Assembly: GCF_002085925.2 (NCBI RefSeq)
Contig: NZ_CP053562.1
Location: forward strand, 4,172,001-4,236,000
Direction: 5' to 3'
Length of the DNA: 64,000 nt
Source: Thioclava electrotropha
GTDB lineage: Bacteria > Pseudomonadota > Alphaproteobacteria > Rhodobacterales > Rhodobacteraceae
The position numbers were made by a program, and so were the translations under genes. The first letter of the stretch is position 1, and the number at the start of each line of letters is the position of its first letter. Positions 32,207-41,567 of the stretch are shown in pieces. Under the pieces are notes generated by a model that saw nothing but the letters and a program-made list of their open reading frames with translations, was not told where the DNA came from and made no database searches.

Positions 32207-34231
32207 TCAGCGGCCCAGAATGAAGGACTGCGGATTGCGTTCGATCATACGCGCGAGCGAGCCGATATTCGAGATCGCCCGACGCAACTCGCGCAAGGTG
32301 CTAAGGGTTTCGTTCGAGAAGTTGGAGCCACGGCCATAGGTCGCGACCAGTGCCCCCGCCTGATCGACGAGCGACTGCAGCTTCTGCGTCAGTTCCGGCA
32401 GCTGATCCGAGGCTTTCGACACCGAATCCGCCGCGTTCTGCGCCGCATCGAGCGTCTGGTTCAGCTTGTCGGCAGCATTCGCCTCCTTCAGCTGGGTCAG
32501 GATCGCCGCGGTCTGCTCGAGCGTGTCGTTGAGCGATTGCGGCAGGTCCTGCGTGCCGGGCTTGTTCAGAAGCTGGTCGATACTGGCGAGGATCGTGTCG
32601 AGTTTATCGCCCACATCCTTGAGCGGCATATCGGCGATGGCCGTCGCGGCGCGATCTGCGGAAGAGAGCGTCTCGTCGAGGCCCGAGATTTCCTCGAGCA
32701 CGGAGGACGCCGCTTCCGTCACCCGGTCGAGCGCAGCCACGGTCTTATCCGCGGCATCCTTCTTGTTCAGCTCGGTCGTGAAGGTCTTGAGCTGCTCCAG
32801 CAGGCCGGACAACTCGCCCGGAACTTTTCGGGTTTCCTCGCTCTCGGCCACGGCCGAAATCGAATCCAATGTGCGGATCGCGGAGCTCATCACCTCCTCG
32901 ATCGGCAGCCCTTCGATCCGCTTGAAGACGCCCTGCGCCGATTTCGAGAGATCGTTCTCGGCCGCAGGTGCGGTCGGCAGAGTAGGATAGGGTTTGGCGT
33001 CGAGATTCATCTCGGCGTCTGGCAGATCGGGCACATCGGTGAGTTCGATCACCGTCGTCCCGCCCAGAAGCCCGATATTCGCGATCCGCGCTCGCAGCCC
33101 ACTTTGAATCTCGCCCTGCAGGAACTGCGTCACGGCCTCTTCCCCGGCGTCGCGGGACAGGCCGAGCCGGTCCGGCGACAGCGCGATCGTCAGCTGTTGC
33201 TGCGCATAGCTCTGGCCGGTGCTGTCCTTGCGGATCTTGATCGCAAGCCCGGTAACTTCACCTGCCTCGACGCCGCGGAACTGCACTTTCGAGCCGACTT
33301 CGAGCCCTTGCACGGGGTCGTCGAAGAGCAGCGTGTATTTCGGCGGGTCGACCACGTCCGACTGGAAGACCGAGTTTTCCGCCGTGTCCTTGCCGTCGTA
33401 GAGACGGAAGGCGTGTTCATTCTCGACGATCCCGCCGCCGCTGGTGAACGTGTCGAATTCCACCCCGCCCTGCACAAGCGTCGCGAGCGAGCGCACGTCG
33501 AGGCTGAGACCGGAGGTGTCGAATTTCACGGAGAAGCCCGACGTGTCCCAGAACCGGGTCTGGGTCGTCAGCTGTTTATTATACGGGGCTTCGATGAACG
33601 CATCCACGATCACGCCGGACCCGTCATCGTCGAGCCGCAGGTTCTGCAGATGGCCCACCGTCAGCCCATGATAGAGCACCGGCGCCCCATCGACGATCCC
33701 GCCCGCATCCTTCGCGCGCAACTCAATGATGGTACCCTTGGTCGGATCGGGGGAGATCGGCGGCTTGTCGAGACCCTGAAACATGCTCTGCTGGCCGTTG
33801 GGCTTATTGTTCCAGAAGCCCTCGATATAGGTGCCCGACAGCACCGTCCCGAGGTTCTGAATACCACGCGCCGACACTTCGGGGCGGACCAGCCAGAATT
33901 TCGCATCCTGATCGACGAACGGCGCAACTTCGTTGTCGATGCGCACGCCGAGCTGCACCTGCTCCAGATCGGGGGTGAACGAGACGCTCTCCACCTTGCC
34001 GACATCGACATCGCGGAACTTGAGCGGCGTGCCGATCTCGACCCCGGTCGCATCCTTGAAGTTGATATGGATGAGCATCCCGCGATCCGAGACCGTCTTC
34101 CATGCGACGCCGAGCGTGATCAGCAAGGCGATCAACGGCACGATCCAGACGACGGAAAGCCGCGTCCAGATCGGGCGCGGAGCGTTGGAGGTTTCCAGCT
34201 CGGCCGGGCCGGTCTCGGGGGTGTCGTTCAT
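32207..34231 (-). CDS. pqiB: PqiB, three-MCE-domain intermembrane lipid transport protein
   Basis: A 674-residue MCE protein: one N-terminal membrane anchor (LSVVWIVPLIALLITLGVAW, residues about 25-44), then three MCE/MlaD domains. The first begins INFKDATGVEIGTPLKFRDVDVGKV, the second IIELRAKDAGGIVDGAPVLYHGLTVG, and the third LLFDDPVQGLEVGSKVQFRGVEAGEV. A long coiled C-terminal region (about 430-640) follows. In E. coli PqiB hexamers stack into a periplasm-spanning tube for lipid traffic. Its start overlaps the second pqiA gene by 4 bases. Confidence 0.94.
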   Translation of the reverse strand: MNDTPETGPAELETSNAPRPIWTRLSVVWIVPLIALLITLGVAWKTVSDRGMLIHINFKDATGVEIGTPLKFRDVDVGKVESVSFTPDLEQVQLGVRIDNEVAPFVDQDAKFWLVRPEVSARGIQNLGTVLSGTYIEGFWNNKPNGQQSMFQGLDKPPISPDPTKGTIIELRAKDAGGIVDGAPVLYHGLTVGHLQNLRLDDDGSGVIVDAFIEAPYNKQLTTQTRFWDTSGFSVKFDTSGLSLDVRSLATLVQGGVEFDTFTSGGGIVENEHAFRLYDGKDTAENSVFQSDVVDPPKYTLLFDDPVQGLEVGSKVQFRGVEAGEVTGLAIKIRKDSTGQSYAQQQLTIALSPDRLGLSRDAGEEAVTQFLQGEIQSGLRARIANIGLLGGTTVIELTDVPDLPDAEMNLDAKPYPTLPTAPAAENDLSKSAQGVFKRIEGLPIEEVMSSAIRTLDSISAVAESEETRKVPGELSGLLEQLKTFTTELNKKDAADKTVAALDRVTEAASSVLEEISGLDETLSSADRAATAIADMPLKDVGDKLDTILASIDQLLNKPGTQDLPQSLNDTLEQTAAILTQLKEANAADKLNQTLDAAQNAADSVSKASDQLPELTQKLQSLVDQAGALVATYGRGSNFSNETLSTLRELRRAISNIGSLARMIERNPQSFILGR

Positions 34232-34842
34232 GAACTCACTCTGTCAGGGCCGCGCCAGATCAGGCGCGGGTCGAAGCTTTGGGCGGATAGCATGGTGAAT
34301 GCAACCGAGAGGGCAAAAGACGCGGCGGCAGGGCCGGGATGAATCGAGGCCACGAAACCAAGCTGCACCAGTGCGGAGAGGATCGCCACGACGAAGACGT
34401 CGATCATCGACCAGCGGCCGATGAATTCCACCACCTCGTAGAGATGCAGATGCGGAGGGCCGCCTTTGCGGCGCTCGTTTCCGACCGCGAGGGCTAGATA
34501 GGCAATGGCGATGAATTTCCCGATCGGGATCATCACCGAGGCGCCGAAGATGATCAGCGCCACGCCGTAATTGTGATGCCGCCACAGCTCCATCGCGCCG
34601 CCGACGATGGTGTTTTTCTGCTCATTGCCCAGCGTCGCCGTGACCAGCATTGGGTAGAGATTGGCGGGAATGTAGAAGATCAGCCCCGCGATCCACCACG
34701 CCCAGACGCGCTGCAGCCCGCTCTTGTCGACCTTGTGCAGCGTCGCGCCGCAGCGTTCGCAATGCGCATTATCCGGGGTCCAGACCCGGCCGCAGCGGGT
34801 GCAGCCGATCAAGCCGGCATCGGTGGCGGTCAGCACATTCAT
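34228..34842 (-). CDS. pqiA: PqiA C-terminal-half protein (paraquat-inducible protein A domain)
   Basis: A 204-residue protein with an N-terminal zinc ribbon (IGCTRCGRV and CERCGATL) and four hydrophobic segments (WAWWIAGLIFYIPANLYPML to FALSVAFTMLSAQ). This is one PqiA repeat; E. coli PqiA has two such units in one chain of about 417 residues. Here the units are separate genes overlapping by 4 bases. PqiA is the inner-membrane partner of the PqiB tube. ATG at 34842 was chosen because it lies at the overlap and precedes the zinc ribbon; further upstream the frame only shadows the first unit. Confidence 0.9.
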   Translation of the reverse strand: MNVLTATDAGLIGCTRCGRVWTPDNAHCERCGATLHKVDKSGLQRVWAWWIAGLIFYIPANLYPMLVTATLGNEQKNTIVGGAMELWRHHNYGVALIIFGASVMIPIGKFIAIAYLALAVGNERRKGGPPHLHLYEVVEFIGRWSMIDVFVVAILSALVQLGFVASIHPGPAAASFALSVAFTMLSAQSFDPRLIWRGPDRVSS

Positions 34843-35474
34843 TTTCGTTCGATCGCGTCCCATATCGTCCATTTGCTGACAAAGGAGTTCTTGAGCGCGA
34901 TCACGATGATGAGAACGCAGAAAGCCCAGAAGGCGGGGCCGAGCGACACCTTGGCGAGACCGCCGAGTTTCACCAGCGCCACCGCCGTGCCGATGATGAA
35001 GATCTCCGCCATCGCCCAAGGCTGGCTTTCCTCGGCGAGGCGAAACATCGTCGCGGCATGTTTCCAGGCGGGTTTGCCATTGGCGAGCGGCCAGAGCGTG
35101 TAGATCAGCGCAGCGAAGCGGAAGATCGGCAGCGCCACGATCATCGACAGCACGAAGAAGGCCAGAGGCGCGATCCATCCGTCGGAAAATGCCATCGCAA
35201 CGCCGAAGATAGAGCTCTCATGGCTCAGCCCGCGGGTCGAAATCTCGAGGAAGGGAAAGAAGATCGCCCCGATCATCAGGATCATCCCGGTGAAGGAGAA
35301 GGCGACGACATGTAGAAACGATCTCTCGCGGGGCGAAATCAGCACTGTTCCACAGCGAACACAGGTCGCCCGCTTGCCATCGGGCAGATGCGTCGCGCGA
35401 TAGAGCGCGTCGCATTGCGGACAGGCAATCAGGTCGGCCGGGTCAACTGTCATTGTGTTCGGATGCCCATTCAT
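34839..35474 (-). CDS. pqiA: PqiA N-terminal-half protein
   Basis: A 211-residue companion of the preceding gene: zinc-ribbon CPQCDALY and CVRCGTVL, then four membrane segments (VVAFSFTGMILMIGAIFFPFLEI to AFCVLIIVIALKNSF). Together the two genes equal one full-length PqiA. ATG at 35474 (MNGHPNTMTVD) is the longest form; ATG at 35453 would also keep the zinc ribbon. It heads the leftward operon pqiA1-pqiA2-pqiB-pqiC and diverges from motB over 123 bases. Confidence 0.88.
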   Translation of the reverse strand: MNGHPNTMTVDPADLIACPQCDALYRATHLPDGKRATCVRCGTVLISPRERSFLHVVAFSFTGMILMIGAIFFPFLEISTRGLSHESSIFGVAMAFSDGWIAPLAFFVLSMIVALPIFRFAALIYTLWPLANGKPAWKHAATMFRLAEESQPWAMAEIFIIGTAVALVKLGGLAKVSLGPAFWAFCVLIIVIALKNSFVSKWTIWDAIERK

Positions 35475-35539
35475 CTGCCAAATCTAGCGATTGGCCGCGC
35501 CACGACAAGGGAAGAGGCCGATGGCTCGCATTTTATCCG

Positions 35540-35555
35540 TCAATCGCCTGTTAAC
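35540..35555. promoter_or_regulatory. CtrA-like site upstream of motB
   Basis: TCAA-N7-TTAAC differs from the CtrA full-site consensus TTAA-N7-TTAAC at one base. It ends 43 bases before the motB ATG, in the pqiA-motB divergent gap. Confidence 0.45.
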
Positions 35556-35597
35556 ACGCACCTACTATACCGGACGCGGGTGAAAAGAGGTGGTGGA

Positions 35598-36446
35598 ATG
35601 AGCAACCGCGAAAACGCGGCGCCAATCATCATCAAGCGTAAGAAGGTTGTCGCAGGCGACGGGCACCACGGTGGGGCGTGGAAAGTGGCCTATGCCGATT
35701 TCGTCACTGCGATGATGGCCTTCTTCATGCTGATGTGGTTGCTGAACGCGACAACCGAGAAACAACGCAAGGGCATCGCGGATTACTTCAATCCGACGAT
35801 CCCGATCAATCGCATCTCCGGTGGCGGAGAAGGCGCTTTCGGCGGGGATTCCGTCTTCTCAGAGGACCAGATTGCACAGAGCGGCACCGGTGCCGTCTCG
35901 CAACGCCCGACCGAAGAGCGTCAGGCCCGCGGCGAAAACTCCGCGGACGACACACAGGACAGCGACACGGCCAGCTTGAAAGAGATGGCGCGCGCGATCG
36001 AGCAAGCTCTGATGGGCGTGGGTGGCGAGTCGATGATCAGCGAGCAGCTCGCACGCCACATCGTGACCCGCGTGACCGACGAGGGTCTGATCATCGAGAT
36101 TTCCGACCTGCCCGACGCGCCGCTTTTCGTCGGCGACACCGCCAAGCCGCAGCCGGTTCTCCCCGATCTGGCGAAAATCCTGACGCGGGTCTTCTCGCTC
36201 GTCTCAAACAACATCGCGATCAACGGCTACACGAGATCCTACCCGAAAATGCTGGCCCATGACCCGGTCTGGGAGCTTTCCGCCGCACGCGCGCAAGCGA
36301 TGCGGACATTGCTGGACGAGGCCGGCTTCCCCCCCGATCGGATGCAGCGCGTCAGCGGCTTCGCCGATCGCAAGCCCAAGGTCGAGCGTGCGATGGACCT
36401 GCGCAACAACCGTCTCGAAGTGATCGTGCTACGCAATGGCCGGTGA
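35598..36446 (+). CDS. motB: MotB, flagellar stator protein
   Basis: The 282-residue protein has the MotB proton-channel helix HGGAWKVAYADFVTAMMAFFMLMWLL, with the conserved Asp in YADFVTA, and a C-terminal OmpA-like peptidoglycan domain (LPDLAKILTRVFSLVSNNIAINGYTRSY ... MDLRNNRLEVIVLRNGR). The usual GHTD of the OmpA-like domain reads GYTRS here. ATG at 35598 follows GAGGTGGTGG closely. motA is not adjacent in the window. It is the first gene of motB-flgE-flgK-flgL-flgI and has a CtrA-like site upstream. Confidence 0.93.
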   Translation: MSNRENAAPIIIKRKKVVAGDGHHGGAWKVAYADFVTAMMAFFMLMWLLNATTEKQRKGIADYFNPTIPINRISGGGEGAFGGDSVFSEDQIAQSGTGAVSQRPTEERQARGENSADDTQDSDTASLKEMARAIEQALMGVGGESMISEQLARHIVTRVTDEGLIIEISDLPDAPLFVGDTAKPQPVLPDLAKILTRVFSLVSNNIAINGYTRSYPKMLAHDPVWELSAARAQAMRTLLDEAGFPPDRMQRVSGFADRKPKVERAMDLRNNRLEVIVLRNGR

Positions 36447-36454
36447 GGCGCGTC

Positions 36455-36510
36455 TTAGCGAAATGGTAACCACGGGTCGAAAAAGGCAGACCTGTTAGGG
36501 CGATCTTAAA
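36455..36510 (+). promoter_or_regulatory. Two CtrA-like sites upstream of flgE
   Basis: TTAG-N7-GTAAC at 36455-36470 and TTAG-N7-TTAAA at 36495-36510 each match seven of nine consensus bases of the CtrA full site. Both lie 55-111 bases before the flgE ATG in the 119-base motB-flgE gap. Confidence 0.38.
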
Positions 36511-36565
36511 CACCCGGGCGCAAAGGTAGGAAGAACTTCGGACGCAGCAGCAGAAAGGCGCATCC

Positions 36566-37900
36566 ATGTCCATTTCTTCCTCGCTCAACGCGGGCGTGGC
36601 CGGCTTGGCCGCGAATGCCACACGTCTTGCCACGATCTCGGACAATATCGCGAATTCGAGTACATACGGCTACAAGCGCGCCGTCACCGAATTCGAAAGC
36701 ATGGTGATCAATCAGGCGGCGAAGACTGGCTCCTATTCGGCTGGCGGCGTCCGTGCCTCCACGAGTCGCCTCATCGAAGAGAGAGGCTCGCTGGTCTCTA
36801 CCTCGAACGCGCTCGACATCGCGGTTTCCGGACGCGGTATGCTGCCCGTCATGACGGCCGTGGCGCTCGATAACTCGACGGGGGACGAACCTTTGAAGAT
36901 GACCACGACCGGCGCGTTTCGCACCGATGTCGACGGGACACTGATGACGGAATCCGGGCTTGTTCTGCTCGGTTGGCCCGCCAGTGCCGATGGCACCATC
37001 CCGACCTTCGCGCGCGACACCATGTCCGGGATGGAGCCGGTGGTGATCAACGCCAACCAAACGGCAGGCGACCCCACAACGACGCTTAATCTCGGGGTCA
37101 ACCTGCCCGCAACAGATACCGAAGCCGGATCTGCCGGTGACACGCTACCACTTTCTGTCGAGTATTTCGGAAATCTCGGAACATCCGAAACCCTGGACAT
37201 CACGTTCCACCCCACGGTCCCGGCCACCGGCGCATCGAACGAATGGGCTATGGTCATTCGCGACAGCGCCACGGTGGATGACCCGGGCACCCCTGCGACC
37301 GATGAAAGCGTCATCGGTCGCTATGTCCTGACCTTCGACGACAGCCGTAGCAGCGGCGGCACACTCGCCTCGGTCAATGTTATCGCAGGTGGTACCTACG
37401 ATGCCTCGACCGGGACGCTCGATCTCTCCGTAGCTGGCGGTCCGCTGAGCGTCACCATCGGCAAGATCGGCGACACCAACGGTTTGACGCAGCTCTCCGA
37501 CAGCTTCTCGCCGACATCGATCACGAAGGACGGCTCGCCCGTCGGCAATCTGACGGCTGTCGAAATCGATGAGGATGGCTACATCAAAGCCACCTACGAC
37601 ACCGGGTTCATTCGCACGGTCTATCAAATCCCCCTCGTCGATGTACCCAATCAGAACGGTCTGATCGCGCTCGACAATCAGATCTTCGAAGTCTCCTCGA
37701 ACTCCGGCTCTTTCTTCTTGTGGAATGCCGGTGACGGTCCGACCGGGTCGATCGAAGGCTACGCTCGCGAAGGTTCGACGGTCGATGTTGCAGAGGAACT
37801 GACCAATCTCATCCAGACGCAGCGCGCCTACTCGTCCAACGCCAAGGTAATCCAGACGGTCGACGAGATGCTGCAGGAAACCACCAATATCAAACGCTGA
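36566..37900 (+). CDS. flgE: FlgE, flagellar hook protein
   Basis: A 444-residue hook protein with the N-terminal flagellar rod/hook signature SSLNAGVAGLAANATRLATISDNIANSSTYGYKRA and the C-terminal coiled motif EELTNLIQTQRAYSSNAKVIQTVDEMLQETTNIKR. The middle (about 90-350) is a Thr/Gly/Asp-rich variable domain on the hook surface. It is exported through the flagellar type III system, so it has no signal peptide. GAAAGG precedes ATG by about 6 bases. flgK follows after 30 bases. Confidence 0.94.
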   Translation: MSISSSLNAGVAGLAANATRLATISDNIANSSTYGYKRAVTEFESMVINQAAKTGSYSAGGVRASTSRLIEERGSLVSTSNALDIAVSGRGMLPVMTAVALDNSTGDEPLKMTTTGAFRTDVDGTLMTESGLVLLGWPASADGTIPTFARDTMSGMEPVVINANQTAGDPTTTLNLGVNLPATDTEAGSAGDTLPLSVEYFGNLGTSETLDITFHPTVPATGASNEWAMVIRDSATVDDPGTPATDESVIGRYVLTFDDSRSSGGTLASVNVIAGGTYDASTGTLDLSVAGGPLSVTIGKIGDTNGLTQLSDSFSPTSITKDGSPVGNLTAVEIDEDGYIKATYDTGFIRTVYQIPLVDVPNQNGLIALDNQIFEVSSNSGSFFLWNAGDGPTGSIEGYAREGSTVDVAEELTNLIQTQRAYSSNAKVIQTVDEMLQETTNIKR

Positions 37901-37930
37901 TCCTGATCGGATCGGCGACGGGAGGTCGCA

Positions 37931-39385
37931 ATGGGAATCTCGCAAACGCTATCCAATGCCTTGTCGGGCCTCACCGCGGCCTCTCGCATGGCCGAGGTCG
38001 TGGCCTCCAATACCGCCAACGCGCTCACCGACGGCTACGCGCGCCGCGAGATTTCACTCGGCGCGCAGGTCGTCGGCCAGCAAGGTGCCGGTGTTCGCGT
38101 GCTGAGCGTCGACCGCATCGTCAACGAAACCCTCCGCAGCGATCTCCGCCTCTCCGATGCTGCGGCCCAAAACGCATCGCTGCGCGGCGACTTTCTTTCA
38201 ACCTTCGAAGCTCGCATCGGCACGCCGGAGGATGCGAACTCCCTATCCTCCAAATTCGCAGAGTTCGAAGCCTCGCTCGTCGAAGCTGGCAGCCGCCCAG
38301 AAAGCGAAGCCCGCCTGTCCACAGTGCTGAGCGCCGCCCGCGAGGTCACCGGGCACCTGAATACGCTCTCCGCAGAGTTGCAGGACAGCCGGATGGACGC
38401 AGACCGGAAAATCGCGACGCAGGTCGACGCATTGAACAGCGCGCTCTCGCAGGTCGATGAACTCAACGCATCGATCCTGGCCGGAAAGGCCGCAGGCCAT
38501 GACACCAATGCGCTCAAGGACCAACGTCAAACGCTGGTCGACCGGATTTCCAGCATCGTCCCAACCCGCCAAGTCCCGCGCGAAAACGATCAAATTGCAC
38601 TCTTCACCACAGGCGGTGCCGTCCTTCTCGAAGGCAACCCAGTGGAGATCGGGTTCACGGCGCGCGGAATCATTACGCCGGACATGACCCACGACGGAGG
38701 GGTTCTCTCAGGCCTGACGCTCAACGGAAACGCCGTCTCAAGTGACGATGACGGGTTCTTCGGCGGCGGCACGCTTGGCGCCCTTTTCGCCATCCGTGAT
38801 ACGCTCGCTCCAAACTTGCAGGTTCAGATCGACGCACTCTCCCGCAACCTGATCGAGAGGGTCAGCGACCCGGCGGTCGACCCAACACTCAGTGGCGGCG
38901 CAGCCGGTCTCTTTACAGATGGCGGGGGCCCGCTCGATCCGCTCAACGAAACAGGCCTCGCCGGTCGGATCGTCATCAACCCGCTCGCGGACCCTGAACA
39001 AGGCGGCTCGCTCTCGCTGCTGCGTGACGGGTTCGGCGCATCTACCCCTGGCCCCGTGAGCAACGCAGAAAATCTTTTCTCACTCGCCTCAGCGTTAACG
39101 ACCGCGTCCGCACCCGCGTCCGGAAATTTCGGCCCGTCGCTTCATTCAAGCGCAGAGCTTTTCGCAAGCTTCTTGTCCCAAGTTACGAGCGATCGCCAAA
39201 GCAACGAGGCGACTCAAACCTATGCAACGGCCCGTTACGACACATTGAAAGAGCAGGCCCTCGCTGAGGGCGTCGACACTGATCATGAAATGCAAAAACT
39301 TCTGCAAATTGAAGAACTCTACAGCGCCAATGCACGCGTCATTCAAACCGTCGATGCACTGATCAAACAGCTTCTGGAGATTTAA
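37931..39385 (+). CDS. flgK: FlgK, hook-filament junction protein 1
   Basis: The 484-residue protein starts with MGISQTLSNALSGLTAASRMAEVVASNTANALTDGYARREI, the D0 region of hook-associated proteins, and ends QKLLQIEELYSANARVIQTVDALIKQLLEI. It caps the hook and joins it to the filament together with FlgL. GGGAGG lies 5 bases before ATG. The stop is followed one base later by flgL, so the two junction proteins are made together. Confidence 0.93.
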   Translation: MGISQTLSNALSGLTAASRMAEVVASNTANALTDGYARREISLGAQVVGQQGAGVRVLSVDRIVNETLRSDLRLSDAAAQNASLRGDFLSTFEARIGTPEDANSLSSKFAEFEASLVEAGSRPESEARLSTVLSAAREVTGHLNTLSAELQDSRMDADRKIATQVDALNSALSQVDELNASILAGKAAGHDTNALKDQRQTLVDRISSIVPTRQVPRENDQIALFTTGGAVLLEGNPVEIGFTARGIITPDMTHDGGVLSGLTLNGNAVSSDDDGFFGGGTLGALFAIRDTLAPNLQVQIDALSRNLIERVSDPAVDPTLSGGAAGLFTDGGGPLDPLNETGLAGRIVINPLADPEQGGSLSLLRDGFGASTPGPVSNAENLFSLASALTTASAPASGNFGPSLHSSAELFASFLSQVTSDRQSNEATQTYATARYDTLKEQALAEGVDTDHEMQKLLQIEELYSANARVIQTVDALIKQLLEI

Positions 39386-39386
39386 G

Positions 39387-40388
39387 ATGAACTATCTCTC
39401 TGTTGGGGACATGGCGCTGAATTTCCAGATGCGACGCCACAATGCAGCGCTGGATACGAAACTGGCGACCCTTACCCAAGAAGTGACGTCTGGTATCAAA
39501 TCCGATCTCGGCGCCGCCCTATCCGGCGACTTCGGTGCGCTCTCCGCAATCGATCGGAGCCTGAGATTGTTCGACGCATTCGACCTCGCCACTACCGAGG
39601 CGAGCCAACATGCAGACGCGATGCAACGCAGCCTCGCGCGGATCGGCAACCTCGACGAAGGCATCAGTACGGCCCTCATGTCTGCCGCAACCACCTCCAG
39701 CAAGATCATGATCGACGCGACCGTCGCGTCGACAGCCGAGAAGTTCGACGCGCTGATCGCAACGCTCAACACGAATTCTGTCGGACGCTACATATTTGCG
39801 GGCGATCAAGGAGACACGACCCCGCTACCCGATGCCGAAACGATTATCACGTCCCTGTCTGCGGAGATTTCAGGGGCGACGAATGCGACGGATGTACTCG
39901 CGACCCTCGATACGTGGTTCGCCGACCCAAGCGGTTTCAGCGTAACTTCCTATCAAGGTGGCGAAGCCAAGGGAAAATTCCACATCGCAGAGGGCGAAAC
40001 CGCCGCGATCAACGTCACCGCAAATGACCCACGCGTCAAAGATGCGATCAAGGGCTACGCCATAGGCACGCTTTTGGACCGGGGTTTGTTTGACGGAGAC
40101 CTGGCCGAGCGAAGTGCGCTTGCGAAGGAAGCGGGTGAGAGAATTCACTCGGGCTCTCTCGCAACTGTCGAACTCACCGCGGAAGTCGGTTCGTTCGAAG
40201 GCAAAGTCGCCTCAGCAGCGACACGGAACGATAGCGAACGCGCCAGCCTTGAAATTGCACGGACGAAACTCATCGGCGCCGACCCGTACGCCTCGGCAAC
40301 CGCGCTCGAAGCGGTACGCTCCCAGATCGAGACGCTCTATCTTCTGACACGTCGGCTCTCCAACCTCTCGATGACGGATTACATGTGA
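39387..40388 (+). CDS. flgL: FlgL, hook-filament junction protein 2
   Basis: A 333-residue flagellin-like junction protein: MNYLSVGDMALNFQMRRHNAALDTKLATLTQEVTSG at the N-terminus and the C-terminal ASATALEAVRSQIETLYLLTRRLSNLSMTDYM. The D0/D1 coiled ends are conserved and the middle is variable, as in FlgL. The start lies one base after the flgK stop, with GGAG about 10 bases upstream. The stop TGA shares a base with the ATG of flgI. Confidence 0.9.
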   Translation: MNYLSVGDMALNFQMRRHNAALDTKLATLTQEVTSGIKSDLGAALSGDFGALSAIDRSLRLFDAFDLATTEASQHADAMQRSLARIGNLDEGISTALMSAATTSSKIMIDATVASTAEKFDALIATLNTNSVGRYIFAGDQGDTTPLPDAETIITSLSAEISGATNATDVLATLDTWFADPSGFSVTSYQGGEAKGKFHIAEGETAAINVTANDPRVKDAIKGYAIGTLLDRGLFDGDLAERSALAKEAGERIHSGSLATVELTAEVGSFEGKVASAATRNDSERASLEIARTKLIGADPYASATALEAVRSQIETLYLLTRRLSNLSMTDYM

Positions 40389-41485
40389 TGTGGCGCTGGT
40401 TGCTAGTTGCCCTCGTTTTCCTTCCGCAGATCGCTCTTTGCGCCCCGATCCGCATTAAGGATCTGGTCGAATTCGACGGAGTGCGCGGGAATGATCTAGT
40501 CGGCTATGGTCTGGTCGTTGGATTGAACGGCACGGGCGACGGGTTGCGTAACGCCCCCTTCACCGAAGAGATCATGTCGAACATGCTCGAACGGCTCGGC
40601 GTTAACGTTACCGGGGAACAGTTTCGACCGAAGAACGTCGCCGCCGTTATGATCACCGCAAGCCTGCCACCCTTCGCGCGTGCCGGAAGCCAAATCGACA
40701 TCACCGTCTCTGCAATTGGTGACGCCAAGAGCCTTCTTGGCGGCACCCTCGTGATGACCCCTTTGAAAGCGGCAGATGGCGAAATCTATGCGGTCGCGCA
40801 GGGAGCGATCATTGCCGGCGGCGCTGTGGCACAAGGAAACGCCGCTTCGGTGACTCAAGGCGTTCCGACCTCGGGAAATATTCCGTCGGGCGCGCGCGTC
40901 GAGCGCGAACTCGCCTTCGAGATTAACGACCTCAATACGGTGCGCCTCGCGCTGCGCACGCCCGACTTCACCACTGCAAGCCGAATTGAAACCGCCATTA
41001 ATCGCGAATACGGCCGGCGCGTCGCGGAAATGCTCGACGGCGGCACTGTCGCTTTGAACATTCGCGAGACCCGCGCGCGGTCCGTCGCGCATGCGATCGG
41101 CCGGGTCGAGAATCTCAGTGTCGAACCAGAACAGCGCGCCCGGGTCGTGGTCGACCAGCGTTCGGGTACGATCGTCATGGGGGAAGACGTGCGGATTTCG
41201 CGCGTTGCCGTCAGTCAGGGAAATCTGACCCTCAAAGTGGAGGAAAGCCCCCTCGTGGTGCAGCCCAACCCGTTTTCGCAAGGAGATACGGTCGTCGTCC
41301 CCAGATCGCAGGCGACTCTCACAGAAGAGCCAGGCATTCGCATGGCCGAAGTCCCCCAGGGCAGCTCGCTATCGGAATTGGTCGCGGGGCTCAACGCGCT
41401 CGGCGTGAGCCCGCGCGACATGATCGACATCCTCAAGAGCATCAATGCTGCGGGCGCGTTGCATGCAGAATTCGTCGTGAATTGA
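40388..41485 (+). CDS. flgI: FlgI, flagellar P-ring protein
   Basis: A 365-residue periplasmic ring protein with a Sec signal peptide (MWRWLLVALVFLPQIALCA, cleavage before PIRIKDLV) and the family core IKDLVEFDGVRGNDLVGYGLVVGLNGTGDGL. Further conserved segments are VTASLPPFARAGSQIDITVSAIGDAKSLLGGTLVMTPL and the C-terminal GLNALGVSPRDMIDILKSINAAGALHAEFVV. P-ring subunits surround the rod in the peptidoglycan layer. ATG at 40388 overlaps the flgL stop by one base; a GTG codon directly before it is an alternative. It ends the flagellar cluster in this window. Confidence 0.96.
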   Translation: MWRWLLVALVFLPQIALCAPIRIKDLVEFDGVRGNDLVGYGLVVGLNGTGDGLRNAPFTEEIMSNMLERLGVNVTGEQFRPKNVAAVMITASLPPFARAGSQIDITVSAIGDAKSLLGGTLVMTPLKAADGEIYAVAQGAIIAGGAVAQGNAASVTQGVPTSGNIPSGARVERELAFEINDLNTVRLALRTPDFTTASRIETAINREYGRRVAEMLDGGTVALNIRETRARSVAHAIGRVENLSVEPEQRARVVVDQRSGTIVMGEDVRISRVAVSQGNLTLKVEESPLVVQPNPFSQGDTVVVPRSQATLTEEPGIRMAEVPQGSSLSELVAGLNALGVSPRDMIDILKSINAAGALHAEFVVN

Positions 41486-41523
41486 TCTGAAGCCTCGAGA
41501 ACGACTGCCCTGAAACAAGCGAA

Positions 41524-41543
41524 GCGGAACCTTGCGGTTCCGC
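41524..41543 (+). terminator. Hairpin after the flagellar cluster
   Basis: GCGGAACC and GGTTCCGC form a perfect 8-bp stem with a TTGC loop, 38 bases after the flgI stop and before the tRNA gene on the other strand. The T-run is weak. Confidence 0.6.
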
Positions 41544-41567
41544 CTCTGCGCCTGAACTTTCAGGAAG

